Below are positions 52,761 through 62,148 of a stretch of DNA of 64,000 bases, one piece after another. The notes under the pieces were generated by a model. That model made no database searches, was not told the origin of the DNA, and saw only the letters and a list, made by a program, of their open reading frames with translations. The position numbers were made by a program, and so were the translations under genes. The first letter of the stretch is position 1; every line of letters starts with the position of its first letter. This DNA comes from Pseudomonadota bacterium. GTDB lineage: Bacteria; Pseudomonadota; Gammaproteobacteria; Steroidobacterales; MnTg04. Where the stretch lies: the NCBI GenBank assembly GCA_022572885.1, contig JACZVC010000010.1:17998-81997 (forward strand), in the 5' to 3' direction.

Positions 52761-54068
52761 TTGAAGAGACTTTTTGCCAATCTGCTGGGTGCGAGTTTGC
52801 TTGCCGGTTTTGCCGCCTCGGCCCAAGCCCAGTTAACCATCGAAATTACCGCAGGAGTCGACCAGGCGATGCCGATCGCGGTCGTGCCATTCGAGTGGCG
52901 GGGCGGGCTGGCCAGGCCACCGCTGGATGTGTCGGCCGTTATCGCTGCGGACCTGGCCAACAGCGGGCGTTTCGACACAATGGCTCCGCGCGACATGCTG
53001 GAAAAACCGGTCGACGAGCAGGGTATCGATTTCGAGGACTGGCGTTTGCTGGGTCTTGAGATCATCGTGGTTGGCCGGTTGTTGCCGCAAAGCGACGGCA
53101 ACTATGTGATCCAGTTCGAAATGTTCGATCTGTTCAAACAAAAACGGCTGCTCGGATTCCGCCTGCCAAGTACCCGCACCGGGTTGCGCGCGGCGGCGCA
53201 CCGAATCAGCGACCTGATCTATGAAAGGTTGACCGGGATCAAGGGAGCGTTCGCTACCCGGATCGCCTTTATCACGGTCCAGGGGCAGGGACCGGCGAAG
53301 CGCTATCGGCTGGTTGTTGCCGACGCCGACGGTTCGAACCACACCATCATCGTGGAATCGCCCGAGCCGCTGATGTCGCCGGCCTGGGCGCCCGATGGCG
53401 ATCGAATTGCATACGTTTCCTTCGAGAGCGGCAAATCCGCGATCTATATCCAGGAACTCAGCACCGGCGAGCGTATCCGGGCATCGGGACGCGAGGGTGT
53501 CAACGGTGCACCGGCCTTTTCACCGGATGGGCGCAAGTTGGCGTTGACTTTGTCCCGCGATACCGGAAACCTGGATATCTATGTGCTCAACCTGGCGAAC
53601 CAGGTCTTGACCCGAATTACGCGCAACCCGGCTATCGATACCGAGGCGACCTGGAACGCCGACGGATCAACAATATTTTTCACCTCCGATCGCAGCGGTG
53701 GCCCCCAGATCTACAAGGTCGAAATTGATGGCGGCGCCAAACGCCGCGTTACCTACGAAGGCAACTATAACGGGCGTTCGCGGCTGGCCCCGGATGACAA
53801 GGAAATGGCTGTCGTTCACAATGACCAGGGCGCGTTTCGTATTGCGCGGGTCAACCCCGACAACGGCAACCTCCTGGTGCTGACTGACGGTCAGCTCGAT
53901 GAATCGCCGAGTTTTGCCCCCAACGGGGAAACCATTATTTATGCGACCCGGGTCGACGGGCGTGGTGTTTTAGCAACTGTTTCCATCGATGGCCGCATAC
54001 ACCGCAGAATTGCGGCCCAAGAGGGCGATGTTCGCGAACCCGCCTGGTCGCCGTATCCCGATTTTTAA
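52761..54068 (+). CDS. tolB: Tol-Pal system beta-propeller protein TolB
   Basis: 435 aa with a TTG start supported by CGGAG. Signal peptide (about 1-23, ending ASAQAQ), N-terminal alpha/beta domain, then a six-bladed WD40-like propeller with repeated SPDGRKLA/NADGSTIFFTSDRSG blades. It cycles between TolA and Pal in the periplasm during division. Confidence 0.97.
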   Translation: MKRLFANLLGASLLAGFAASAQAQLTIEITAGVDQAMPIAVVPFEWRGGLARPPLDVSAVIAADLANSGRFDTMAPRDMLEKPVDEQGIDFEDWRLLGLEIIVVGRLLPQSDGNYVIQFEMFDLFKQKRLLGFRLPSTRTGLRAAAHRISDLIYERLTGIKGAFATRIAFITVQGQGPAKRYRLVVADADGSNHTIIVESPEPLMSPAWAPDGDRIAYVSFESGKSAIYIQELSTGERIRASGREGVNGAPAFSPDGRKLALTLSRDTGNLDIYVLNLANQVLTRITRNPAIDTEATWNADGSTIFFTSDRSGGPQIYKVEIDGGAKRRVTYEGNYNGRSRLAPDDKEMAVVHNDQGAFRIARVNPDNGNLLVLTDGQLDESPSFAPNGETIIYATRVDGRGVLATVSIDGRIHRRIAAQEGDVREPAWSPYPDF

Positions 54069-54152
54069 ATAGGCTAAACTATGCCGTGCGTGGGAACGCC
54101 CCGGACATGGTTTTGTCTGAATTACAGGAATTCATCAACAGGAAGGGTAAAC

Positions 54153-54677
54153 ATGCAGGCATTCAAAACGATCAGAATCAGTATTCTTTTGTCCCTGGGC
54201 ATGCTCCTGGCGGCCTGTGGTGGCCAGTCAGCGACCCGGCCGGGCGATTTACCGGACATCGGCGCTCAGGACGCGCCCGGCAGCAGCCAGTCCGGAATGG
54301 CAGATCAGGCTAGCGGGGAGTTCGGTGAATTTGGCAGCGTTGGCGGTAAACCCAAAGAGCTCATCATTTATTTTGAGTACGATAAATCCGAGATCCTTGG
54401 CCAGTACGACAATGTACTGACTCGACACGCCTTATACCTTGCGGACAATTCACAGACCCGGGTCAGGCTGGAAGGACATGCCGATGAACGGGGGACGCGC
54501 GAGTACAACATTGGCCTGGGCGAACGGCGTGCGCAGGCGATCCGGCAGATCCTAATGATCCAGGGAGTGGCCACGGGTAAGATTACAACCGTCAGTTTTG
54601 GCGAGGAACGGCCTGCGCGGGAAGGCAGCAATGAAACCGCATATGCCGAGAACAGAAGGGTGGAGATCGTTTACTGA
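54153..54677 (+). CDS. pal: Peptidoglycan-associated lipoprotein Pal
   Basis: 174 aa from ATG 54153, which has an AGGAAGGG ribosome site; the longer open frame is not used. Lipobox LLAAC with Cys near residue 22, a Gly/Ser-rich linker, and an OmpA-like peptidoglycan-binding domain with LEGHADERGTREYNIGLGER. It anchors the outer membrane to the cell wall. Its stop overlaps the cpoB ATG by one base. Confidence 0.97.
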   Translation: MQAFKTIRISILLSLGMLLAACGGQSATRPGDLPDIGAQDAPGSSQSGMADQASGEFGEFGSVGGKPKELIIYFEYDKSEILGQYDNVLTRHALYLADNSQTRVRLEGHADERGTREYNIGLGERRAQAIRQILMIQGVATGKITTVSFGEERPAREGSNETAYAENRRVEIVY

Positions 54678-55474
54678 TGGACAAGCGAATTCGCGGCTAT
54701 GGCCCGGTCCTGGTGGCGCTGATGATCGGGGGATGTGCGACCACGCCCGGCGCGGACGACCCGGTGATGATCAAGCTGGGCCAGCTGGAAGCACGTCTCA
54801 ACCGAATCGAGCAGGCCGTTCAGAACCAGGCAAGAATGGTTACTCAGGTTCAGGGTCTCGAGGGTGACATGAGAGAGCTGCGCGGTTCGGTGGAAAAAGT
54901 CCAGCATGATCTCGACGGCACCAGCCAGCGCCAGCGCAATCTTTATCTTGATGTCGATGGGCGGTTGCAAAAACTGGAAAGTTCCGCAAGCGCAACAGAT
55001 GGCCGAAGCCGACGACCGGTTTTATCGTCGACAGCAAAGGTTACCACGCCACCCGTGATGAGCAGTCCAGGTCCGGATGATCAGGAAATCAGCGATCGTG
55101 ACGCCTACCAGGCTGCTATAGCGTTACTTCGTGAAGGCCACTATCAAAAGGCGGCGGAAAAGTTCGAACAGTTTCTTGGCCAGTATCCGGATAGCCAGTT
55201 TTCCGACAATGCTCAATATTGGTATGCCGAGAGTTTCTACGTTACCCGAAAATTCTCCGAAGCGCTGGCGGCTTTCCAGAAAGTCATTGCGCAATACCCG
55301 GGATCGCAGAAGGTCCCGGACGCCCTGCTCAAGATCGGCTATTGCGATTACGAGCTCGGCTACTGGGATGCGGCCAGAGCGGCGTTGACCCGGGTAACCA
55401 GCGAATACGCGGATACCACCGCTGCACATCTGGCTCAACGGCGCCTGGAGCAAATGACCAGCGAAGGCAATTGA
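54677..55474 (+). CDS. cpoB: Cell division coordinator CpoB (YbgF), with lipoprotein-type signal
   Basis: 265 aa. The N-terminus VLVALMIGGCATTPG looks like a lipobox (Cys near residue 21) rather than the plain signal peptide of E. coli CpoB. An oligomerising coiled coil (about 30-100) and three TPR units (about 135-260; YQKAAEKFEQFLGQYPDSQF) follow. CpoB links peptidoglycan synthesis with Tol-driven constriction. Overlaps pal by one base. Confidence 0.93.
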   Translation: MDKRIRGYGPVLVALMIGGCATTPGADDPVMIKLGQLEARLNRIEQAVQNQARMVTQVQGLEGDMRELRGSVEKVQHDLDGTSQRQRNLYLDVDGRLQKLESSASATDGRSRRPVLSSTAKVTTPPVMSSPGPDDQEISDRDAYQAAIALLREGHYQKAAEKFEQFLGQYPDSQFSDNAQYWYAESFYVTRKFSEALAAFQKVIAQYPGSQKVPDALLKIGYCDYELGYWDAARAALTRVTSEYADTTAAHLAQRRLEQMTSEGN

Positions 55475-55509
55475 CTCGAAAAACAAAGCAACATGCACGC
55501 CGATCTGTG

Positions 55510-56184
55510 ATGGCTAGCCCAACAAGGGATGACCTGGCGCCGGATGCGCGCCTCCGGATAACGGAAATATTTTACTCACTGCAAGGCGAGGCGGACACGA
55601 CCGGTGTGCCAACCGTGTTTATTCGCCTGACCGGTTGTCCGCTGCGTTGTCAATATTGTGACACTGCTTACGCATTTCACGGTGGCCGCTGGCTGGCCTT
55701 TGCTGTCATCCTGAAGAAAGTCAGGGAGTACGGTTGTCGATATGTCTGCGTCACTGGTGGGGAACCGCTGGCGCAAAAAAATTGCGCCGGTCTGTTGCGC
55801 GATTTGTGCGATAACAATTACCGGGTTTCGCTAGAAACCAGTGGAGCGGCGGACCTGTCAGTGGTCGACCCACGGGTGATCAAGGTGATGGATCTGAAAA
55901 CGCCCGGTTCCGGCGAAGTGGATCGTAATCTTTGGAAAAATCTGGACTTGTTGTCGAAAGACGATCAAATCAAATTTGTGATCTGCAGCCGGAAGGATTT
56001 TGAGTGGGCCGGACTACAGGTCCGGCAACGGCATCTTGATAGTATTTGTACGGTCTGGTTTTCGCCCAGCTATGAGCAGATCAAGCCAGTGGATATCGCT
56101 GACTGGATTTTGCAGGAAAGATTGCCGGTACGTTTGCAATTGCAGTTGCACAAATATCTTTGGGGAACGGACCCGGGGCATTGA
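55510..56184 (+). CDS. queE: 7-carboxy-7-deazaguanine synthase QueE
   Basis: 224 aa from ATG 55510 (a GTG one codon upstream is possible). [20 protein letters not shown] and the radical SAM cluster motif CPLRCQYCD (CX3CX2C) near residue 48 are typical, with VCVTGGEPL binding SAM. It converts CPH4 to CDG in queuosine synthesis. The stop overlaps the queC TTG start. Confidence 0.94.
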   Translation: MASPTRDDLAPDARLRITEIFYSLQGEADTTGVPTVFIRLTGCPLRCQYCDTAYAFHGGRWLAFAVILKKVREYGCRYVCVTGGEPLAQKNCAGLLRDLCDNNYRVSLETSGAADLSVVDPRVIKVMDLKTPGSGEVDRNLWKNLDLLSKDDQIKFVICSRKDFEWAGLQVRQRHLDSICTVWFSPSYEQIKPVDIADWILQERLPVRLQLQLHKYLWGTDPGH

Positions 56185-56864
56185 ACAGCCAGGAAACAAG
56201 AAAAGCCGTTGTGCTGGTCTCCGGCGGGCTGGATTCTGCAACTACGCTCGCGATCGCGAAAGATCAGGGCTTTGACTGCTTTGCGCTGAGTTTCGACTAC
56301 CGGCAGCGCCATCGCAGCGAACTGACTGCCGCTGCGAATATAGCGGAGTTTTTCGCAGTATCGGAACACCGGCTCATGGAGATCGACAGCGGCGGCCCCA
56401 GCGGTTCAGCGCTGACCGAAAAGGATATTCCAGTGCCTGAAACACCTCAGCAGGGCATACCGGTCACCTATGTTCCGGCGCGCAATACAGTTTTCCTGGC
56501 GCTGGCCTTGGGTTATGCCGAAGTGATCGGCTCCAGCGATATTTTTATCGGCGTCAATGCGGTGGATTATTCCGGGTATCCCGATTGCCGGCCCGAATTT
56601 ATCGATGCGTTCGAAGTACTGTCCAATGTTGCGACCAAAGCGGCGGTACAAGGTCGGCGCATGCGGATACACACGCCGCTGATGGCGATGGATAAGTCCC
56701 GGATCATCAGGAAGGGGATCGAGCTGGGCATCGATTATTCGATGACCGTATCGTGTTACCAGGCGGACAGCCAGGGTCGGGCGTGCGGCGTTTGCGATTC
56801 CTGCCGCTTCCGCAGCGCGGGTTTTGCGGCGGCGGGAATTGCCGATCCGACAGTGTATGTCTGA
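56181..56864 (+). CDS. queC: 7-cyano-7-deazaguanine synthase QueC
   Basis: 227 aa from TTG 56181, which overlaps the queE stop (TTGA); a TTG at 56160 would add seven residues. The PP-loop ATPase motif [19 protein letters not shown] is N-terminal, and four Cys that bind zinc sit near the end ([19 protein letters not shown]). It makes preQ0 from CDG. Downstream queuosine genes (queF, tgt) are not in the window. Confidence 0.95.
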   Translation: MNSQETRKAVVLVSGGLDSATTLAIAKDQGFDCFALSFDYRQRHRSELTAAANIAEFFAVSEHRLMEIDSGGPSGSALTEKDIPVPETPQQGIPVTYVPARNTVFLALALGYAEVIGSSDIFIGVNAVDYSGYPDCRPEFIDAFEVLSNVATKAAVQGRRMRIHTPLMAMDKSRIIRKGIELGIDYSMTVSCYQADSQGRACGVCDSCRFRSAGFAAAGIADPTVYV

Positions 56865-56898
56865 AGGTTTCCCGGTCGCCGGAGACGCCTGGGTGAGC

Positions 56899-56926
56899 TT
56901 GCGATTTAGCGGCAAATCGGTATCAT
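56899..56926 (+). promoter_or_regulatory. Promoter of tRNA-Lys(UUU)
   Basis: TTGCGA (56899-56904), 16 nt, TATCAT (56921-56926), then a GC-rich discriminator, with the tRNA starting 27 nt downstream. The -10 is 5/6 and the -35 4/6 to the sigma70 consensus. Confidence 0.6.
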
Positions 56927-56953
56927 GCCGCCTCCTCGCAGCTTCTTTGCGCT

Positions 56954-57029
56954 GGGGCGTTAGCTCAGTTGGTAGAGCATCGGGCTTTTAACCCGCTGGT
57001 CATAGGTTCGAATCCTATACGCCCCACCA
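56954..57029 (+). tRNA. tRNA-Lys(UUU)
   Basis: 76 nt. Acceptor GGGGCGT (56954-56960) pairs with ACGCCCC (57019-57025), discriminator A (57026), encoded CCA (57027-57029). The anticodon loop CTTTTAA gives TTT (56987-56989). The outermost anticodon-stem pair looks mismatched (T-C), the rest is standard. Confidence 0.96.
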
Positions 57030-57114
57030 TTTTCTTTAGGGCTTTGCATCAACTCAGCGGCGCCTGTACCCGACTCGGGTGTTTGCATAAACTGCAGCCA
57101 GCGAGCTTTGCTAT

Positions 57115-57855
57115 ATGAAAATTCATTGCCTGCAACATGTGGAGTATGAAGGGCCGGCCTGCATCCCCGACTGGGCCGCAGCACGCGGGTATCGCTGTTC
57201 GACGACCCGGCTGGACCTGCGGGAAGATCTTCCGGTGCTGGACGATTTCGATCTGCTGGTCGTCCTGGGCGGTCCGATGAGCGTTTATCGTGCAGACCGC
57301 TGGCCATGGATGGGTCAGGAAAGACGCCTGATTCGACTAGCGATTGATGGCGGCAAAGTCGTGCTGGGTATTTGCCTTGGCGCTCAGCTGATTGCCGCCG
57401 AACTGGGTGGCTTTGTCGAGGCCGGTGGAGAAAAAGAGATCGGCTGGTTCGATATCGAACTAACCAGCGAAGCAGGGCAGAGCCTGCTCGGCGGATTGCT
57501 GCCGGGCAGGCTGACCGCCTTTCACTGGCATGGTGACCGTTACCAGCGACCCCCGGGTGCGGTCAGGCTGGCTTACAGCGAGGCGTGTAATGAGCAGGCT
57601 TTCCAATACGGCGACCGCGTTCTGGGTTTACAATTTCACCTCGAGGCTACACCCGCCTGGGTGGACACGCTCGCCCGGCGTGACCAGGACCAGCTGGTAG
57701 CTGCAACCTACATCCAGACCAGGCAGCAAATGCTGTCGCCGGTCGAAAATTTTGCCCGCGCCAATGAGTTCATGAACCAAATCCTGGATCGGCTGGTCGA
57801 TGTTGCGATCGGCACGACCCACGATCGAAGGGAGGAATACCAGTCGTGGTTTTGA
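57115..57855 (+). CDS. Class I glutamine amidotransferase-like protein
   Basis: 246 aa with a class I GATase fold: nucleophile Cys in VVLGICLGAQLIA (near 87), His and Glu in LGLQFHLEATPAWVD (near 175). It resembles stand-alone GuaA-N-like or YfeJ-type GATases; the acceptor substrate is unknown. Its 3' end overlaps homoserine kinase by 10 nt, so both are likely co-translated. Confidence 0.85.
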   Translation: MKIHCLQHVEYEGPACIPDWAAARGYRCSTTRLDLREDLPVLDDFDLLVVLGGPMSVYRADRWPWMGQERRLIRLAIDGGKVVLGICLGAQLIAAELGGFVEAGGEKEIGWFDIELTSEAGQSLLGGLLPGRLTAFHWHGDRYQRPPGAVRLAYSEACNEQAFQYGDRVLGLQFHLEATPAWVDTLARRDQDQLVAATYIQTRQQMLSPVENFARANEFMNQILDRLVDVAIGTTHDRREEYQSWF

Positions 57856-58796
57856 AACGCAGCGTAGCCGTTGCCTACGCTCCAGCAGCGGTTGGCAATG
57901 TTGCGGTGGGCTTCGATTTACTGGGCCACGCGATCGAGGCGCCGGGTGACATTGTATCGGTTCGGCATGCGGATCACGACCGTGTTGTGATCGATGAGAT
58001 CACCGGCGTTGCTGGCGAGTTGCCACTGCTGGCAGAGGAAAATTCAGCGGGCGCAGCACTGATTGCGATGCGGGAACGAATCGGTCTGGTCAGGGGTTTC
58101 TCGGTGAGAATCAAAAAAGGCATACCGTTGGGGTCCGGCATGGGGGGCTCGGGCGCGTCCGCCGTAGCCGCCGTTTTTGCTGCCAATGCCCTGCTTGATG
58201 AACCGCTGCCGACCGAGGATCTATTGCCATTTGCCCTGGCGGGGGAGGCTGCCGCCACGGGTGCGGCACCGATCGATAATGTCGCGCCACAGTTGCTGGG
58301 TGGCTTGCGTCTCGCGCACCCGGATGGTGGAACGCCGATCGCATTACCCGTTCCGCAGGATCTTCGATGTATTCTGGTTCATCCGGATTACAGCATCGAG
58401 ACCCGCCAATCCAGGGCCAAATTGCGTGAAAATATTCCGCTGAGCCTGGTTACCCAACAAGCGGGTTTGCTGGCGGCGTTCGTTTCTGCGTGTCACCTGG
58501 GCGATATCGACTTGTTGTCGCGGTGTTTGCGTGATGTACTCATCGAACCACAGCGCTCACTGTGCATCCCCGGTTTTGCCGATGCACAGGAGGCGGCGAT
58601 GAAAAATTCGGCGTTGGGGTGTTCGTTGTCGGGGAGCGGGCCGTCCATTTTTGCCTGGTGCAGGCACTCCGATGCGAAGACCATAACGGCGGCGATACGC
58701 TCGGCGTTTGAACGATCCGGGCTGGCATCGAGCGCTTACATATCGGCTATCGATGCCCCGGGCGTCAGGCTATTGGAAAACGATAATTATCTTTAG
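57846..58796 (+). CDS. thrB: Homoserine kinase (GHMP family)
   Basis: 316 aa with a GTG start at 57846, preceded by GGGAGGAA inside the amidotransferase gene. GHMP motif 1 is AYAPAAVGNVAVGFDLLGHA, motif 2 IPLGSGMGGSGASAVAAVFA (ATP phosphate loop), motif 3 ALGCSLSGSGPSIFAW. It phosphorylates homoserine for threonine synthesis. thrC and hom are not adjacent. Confidence 0.93.
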   Translation: MVLKRSVAVAYAPAAVGNVAVGFDLLGHAIEAPGDIVSVRHADHDRVVIDEITGVAGELPLLAEENSAGAALIAMRERIGLVRGFSVRIKKGIPLGSGMGGSGASAVAAVFAANALLDEPLPTEDLLPFALAGEAAATGAAPIDNVAPQLLGGLRLAHPDGGTPIALPVPQDLRCILVHPDYSIETRQSRAKLRENIPLSLVTQQAGLLAAFVSACHLGDIDLLSRCLRDVLIEPQRSLCIPGFADAQEAAMKNSALGCSLSGSGPSIFAWCRHSDAKTITAAIRSAFERSGLASSAYISAIDAPGVRLLENDNYL

Positions 58797-58822
58797 TATC
58801 AATAAGTAAAAGAATAATATTA

Positions 58823-59410
58823 ATGGAATTAATAATACCTGGCTATAGTCTGGCGGGGGCATTGGCCGCCATTGCCATACTCGCAATAATCGGCATTGCC
58901 TTGCGGAAACGGCGCAAAGACCCCTGGTATCGATTCGACAGGATTCTGCGACGCATCGCCAGGGAAGTGGATCGCAACCTGATGATTCCGGATGGCATGG
59001 GCGGTCAGATTCAGCTCGATTACCTGTTGTTGACCAGCAAGGGAATCCTGGTGCTGGATATGCGAAATGCGCCGGGTATCGTGTTCGGTGGCGATCGCAT
59101 GGATGAGTGGGCGGTGCTGGGACCGGCTGGGCGTTATGGCATGAAAAACCCGCAAGAAGCTCTTTTCGACCGGTTGGCGGCCGTGCGCGCGCTCGCCGAA
59201 GGCGTGCCAATTTCGGGTTTTGTCGTGTTCGCCGACAGCAGCGAATTTATCAAGGGAACCCCCAGCAATGTGTTGACGGTCAGCCAGCTGGAAGAAAAAT
59301 TTGCACTGTGTTCAACAAATGCGGATGACAAGTTGCACGATGCGTTCCTGCCCTATTGGCGAAAGATTCATTCGGCCCTGCGAGCAGCCAAGTCCCCGCC
59401 GGCTGCCTAA
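58823..59410 (+). CDS. NERD-like domain membrane protein
   Basis: 195 aa. An N-terminal helix (about 8-30) anchors a nuclease-related (NERD-like) domain: GQIQLDYLLLTSKGILVLDM, where the Asp and Lys correspond to the nuclease-fold core, and GFVVFADSSEFIKG. Nuclease activity is not shown by the sequence alone. Preceded by a very AT-rich leader; its stop overlaps the convergent M20 peptidase by 4 nt. Confidence 0.75.
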   Translation: MELIIPGYSLAGALAAIAILAIIGIALRKRRKDPWYRFDRILRRIAREVDRNLMIPDGMGGQIQLDYLLLTSKGILVLDMRNAPGIVFGGDRMDEWAVLGPAGRYGMKNPQEALFDRLAAVRALAEGVPISGFVVFADSSEFIKGTPSNVLTVSQLEEKFALCSTNADDKLHDAFLPYWRKIHSALRAAKSPPAA

Positions 59411-60825
59411 TCGCCCGACCCGTGCCGGTATTGATCGGCCAGGATCATGCTGACACAGGAAGTGAGGCGCTTGCCGGTCTCGATGTGCAGAAATTCGTTG
59501 GGTCCGTGCGCGTTTGAATGCGGCCCCAGCAGGCCGGTAACCAGAAACTGAACGCCACTGAATTCCTTTCCGAGCATGCTCATGAACGGAATGGTTCCGC
59601 CGGTACCCATGTACATTGAGTCGGCATTGAAAAATTCTTTCGATGCCGTTTGCATCGAATTTTCCAGCCATTTGGCAACTTCCGGCGCGTTCCAGCCGCT
59701 TTCCGCCGAGTCGATCGAGAAACTGACCGCTGCACCGTAGGGTGGATCGGTTTCGAGAATTCGGGTCAGCGCATCGCCCGCGACTTTCGCATCCACCGTC
59801 GGCGGCAAACGAAACGAAACCTTGATGGTGGTTCCCTGGCGCAGGACGTTGCCGGCATCCGCAACCGAGGGGATGCGATCCATGCCGGTCACGCTGAGCG
59901 TTGGCCGCCAGGTGTTATTGAGCATCAGCTCCACGAGGTCCTTGGCAATCGGCCGCGTGTTGCCGAAAAAAGGAAGTTTCCGGTGAACCATATCTCCGAG
60001 TACGCCGGTTGCCTGTTTGGCCTGGCTGATTCGTTGTTCCGGGATATCGGCATGCAATTCATCGACCAGGATCTGGCCGGTTTTGCTGTCTTCGACCCGG
60101 TCAAGCAAGCTGCGAAGCACCCGGAAACTCGATGCGCAAATTCCGCTCGAGGCGCCTGAGTGGACGCTTTCGGTCAGTACGTCGACCGTCAGCGTGGCAA
60201 TCAGGTTGCCGCGCAACGAAGTCGTACACCATAGCTGATCGTAATTGCCACACTCTGCATCAAGGCAGACAACCAGGCTGGGGCGACCCAGTTTGGGCCG
60301 CAACACATCGATATAATAGGGTAGATCGAAACTTCCGCTCTCTTCGCAGCCTTCGATGATGACCTTGCATTGGGCGTGTGGAATTCCCTGTTCCTGCAGG
60401 GCGCGAATCGCGGTTAGCGATCCAAACACGGCGTAGCCATCGTCAGCTCCGCCGCGGCCGTACAACTTGCCATCCCGGATTACCGGTTTCCACGGCCCCA
60501 GGCCGTCTTTCCAGCCGGTCGTCTCCGGCTGCTTGTCGAGGTGGCCGTATAACAGGACCACGTCATCGGAATCTCCCGGAATATCGCAAAAAATCAGCGG
60601 GGTACGGCCTGGCAGCCTGAGCACTTCAACTTCCATCCCCTTGATCGGCTGCGCGCGCACCCATTTTTCCATTAGCGCTACGGCATCTTCCATGTAGCCA
60701 TGTTTCTCCCAGTCGGCATCGAACGCTGGCGACTTGTTGGGGATTTTTATGTATTCGCAAAGTTCGGGGATGATGGAGTCGTCCCACATGGCGTTGACAA
60801 ACTGGCTGATTTTTTTTGTATCCAT
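59407..60825 (-). CDS. M20 family metallopeptidase (dipeptidase-type)
   Basis: 472 aa from ATG 60825 (AAGGA upstream); the frame is open to 60879. The di-zinc motifs are VVLLYGHLDKQPE (His, Asp), GRGGADDGYAVFG (bridging Asp), IIEGCEESGSFDL (catalytic Glu-Glu) and VVCLDAECGNYD. An M20 dimerisation domain sits in the middle. A cytosolic peptidase or carnosinase-like enzyme; exact substrate not readable. Confidence 0.92.
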   Translation of the reverse strand: MDTKKISQFVNAMWDDSIIPELCEYIKIPNKSPAFDADWEKHGYMEDAVALMEKWVRAQPIKGMEVEVLRLPGRTPLIFCDIPGDSDDVVLLYGHLDKQPETTGWKDGLGPWKPVIRDGKLYGRGGADDGYAVFGSLTAIRALQEQGIPHAQCKVIIEGCEESGSFDLPYYIDVLRPKLGRPSLVVCLDAECGNYDQLWCTTSLRGNLIATLTVDVLTESVHSGASSGICASSFRVLRSLLDRVEDSKTGQILVDELHADIPEQRISQAKQATGVLGDMVHRKLPFFGNTRPIAKDLVELMLNNTWRPTLSVTGMDRIPSVADAGNVLRQGTTIKVSFRLPPTVDAKVAGDALTRILETDPPYGAAVSFSIDSAESGWNAPEVAKWLENSMQTASKEFFNADSMYMGTGGTIPFMSMLGKEFSGVQFLVTGLLGPHSNAHGPNEFLHIETGKRLTSCVSMILADQYRHGSGD

Positions 60826-60897
60826 GGAATATTTGTCCTTAGTCAGTAATGGCGATACTTTAACCCAGCGAGGCCGCAATGCGTACCCAATCGGTGT

Positions 60898-61686
60898 TCA
60901 GGGCAGTGCGAAAAACCCCTTGCTGGTCCGGGCCGTTGCTGCAGCCAGTTCCGGCGCCTCAATCTCGCGCGCCTTGGCGATACTTTGCACGATGTGCGGC
61001 AGATGCATGGGCTCGTTTCTGCGGTTGCCTGGTTTGGGGTCGAGGTCCCTGGGCAGAAGATAGGGCGAGTCGGTTTCCACCATCAACCGGTTCAGCGGGA
61101 TATTGGCGACCAGGTCCTTCAGGTGACCCCCGCGTCGCTCGTCGCAGATCCAGCCGGTGATGCCGATATACAAGTCCAGCTCCAGGCAGGCACCGAGCTC
61201 ATCGCCGTTGCCGGTAAAACAGTGCGCCACCGCCCTGGGAATGCGGGGCAGGAATTCCTGCAGAATTGCAACAAAATCGTCGTGCGCATCGCGCTGGTGC
61301 AAAAAGACCGGCATCCGGTTCTCGGCCGCCAACTCCAGTTGCATGGCGAAGACCCGGCGCTGATCCTCCTTTGGCGAGAAGTTACGATAATAATCGAGGC
61401 CGCATTCACCGGCCGCGACCACGTTTTTCTTCCGCAACAAACCGGCCAGCGCTTCACGATCACTGGCTTGCGTTTCAGCGGCGTGATGAGGATGAATGCC
61501 GGCGGTTGAGAACAGGACACCAGGATAACCCGCCGCCAATTCCTCGGCCTGACGGCTGCAGGCCACCGAGCTTCCGGTTACGATCATCCGGCCCACGCCG
61601 GCCTCGCGAGCCCTGCCGATGACCTGGTCGCGATCCGGGTCAAAACTCTTGTGAGTTAAATTGGCGCCAATGTCTATTAGTTGCAT
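60898..61686 (-). CDS. tatD: TatD family metal-dependent DNase
   Basis: 262 aa from ATG 61686, matching the family length; the open frame to 62157 is not used and would be antisense to the DUF4389 gene. Metal ligands are visible in STAGIHPHHAAE, AAGECGLDYYRN, FLHQRDAHDDF, VAHCFTGNGDE and MVETDSPYLLPRDLDPK. TatD proteins act as 3'-5' exonucleases in DNA repair or quality control. Confidence 0.94.
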   Translation of the reverse strand: MQLIDIGANLTHKSFDPDRDQVIGRAREAGVGRMIVTGSSVACSRQAEELAAGYPGVLFSTAGIHPHHAAETQASDREALAGLLRKKNVVAAGECGLDYYRNFSPKEDQRRVFAMQLELAAENRMPVFLHQRDAHDDFVAILQEFLPRIPRAVAHCFTGNGDELGACLELDLYIGITGWICDERRGGHLKDLVANIPLNRLMVETDSPYLLPRDLDPKPGNRRNEPMHLPHIVQSIAKAREIEAPELAAATARTSKGFFALP

Positions 61687-61788
61687 ACGCGTGGGCAAAA
61701 GTCTTGTACCATTTGTCTCAGGGACGGGCATTGTATCCCAGCGAAGCCATGGGAACCGACCCGCAACAGAAAATCCGAGGGCAGGACT

Positions 61789-62148
61789 ATGAGCGATCAC
61801 GAAAAGAGCGAACTGGAACAGCATCTCACAGCGCGCAATACCTGGGTGCGGCTGGTTTACATGTTGTTGTTTGGCTTTATCTTCTGGCTTGGCAGCATCG
61901 TCCTGACGGTGGTCGTCGTCTTGCAATTCCTGCACATGCTGATTGCCGGCAAAGCTAACGATAATCTGCTGCAGTTCGGCCGGCAACTGGGTATTTATTA
62001 TCGGCAGGTAATCGATTTCCTGTGCTATGCCGACGAATACCAACCGTTTCCGTTTGGCGCCTGGCCCGCGGCTGAAAGCGGTCGTAACAAAGCCACTGTG
62101 AAACCGTCCGCGAAGAAAAAAACGGCAAAGAAAAAAGCTGGGAAGTAA
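61789..62148 (+). CDS. DUF4389 domain membrane protein
   Basis: 119 aa from ATG 61789, preceded by GAGGGCAGG; the longer frame from 61681 is not used. Two membrane segments (about 17-48) and the DUF4389 block FLHMLIAGKANDNLLQFGRQ, then a Lys-rich tail. Function unknown. Divergent from tatD. Confidence 0.85.
   Translation: MSDHEKSELEQHLTARNTWVRLVYMLLFGFIFWLGSIVLTVVVVLQFLHMLIAGKANDNLLQFGRQLGIYYRQVIDFLCYADEYQPFPFGAWPAAESGRNKATVKPSAKKKTAKKKAGK

Noticed and set aside
51914..53101. 395-codon minus-strand open frame opposite tolA/tolB
   Set aside because: It is antisense to two well-supported genes, rich in Ser/Arg as expected for the complement of GC-rich coding DNA, and shows no family motif.
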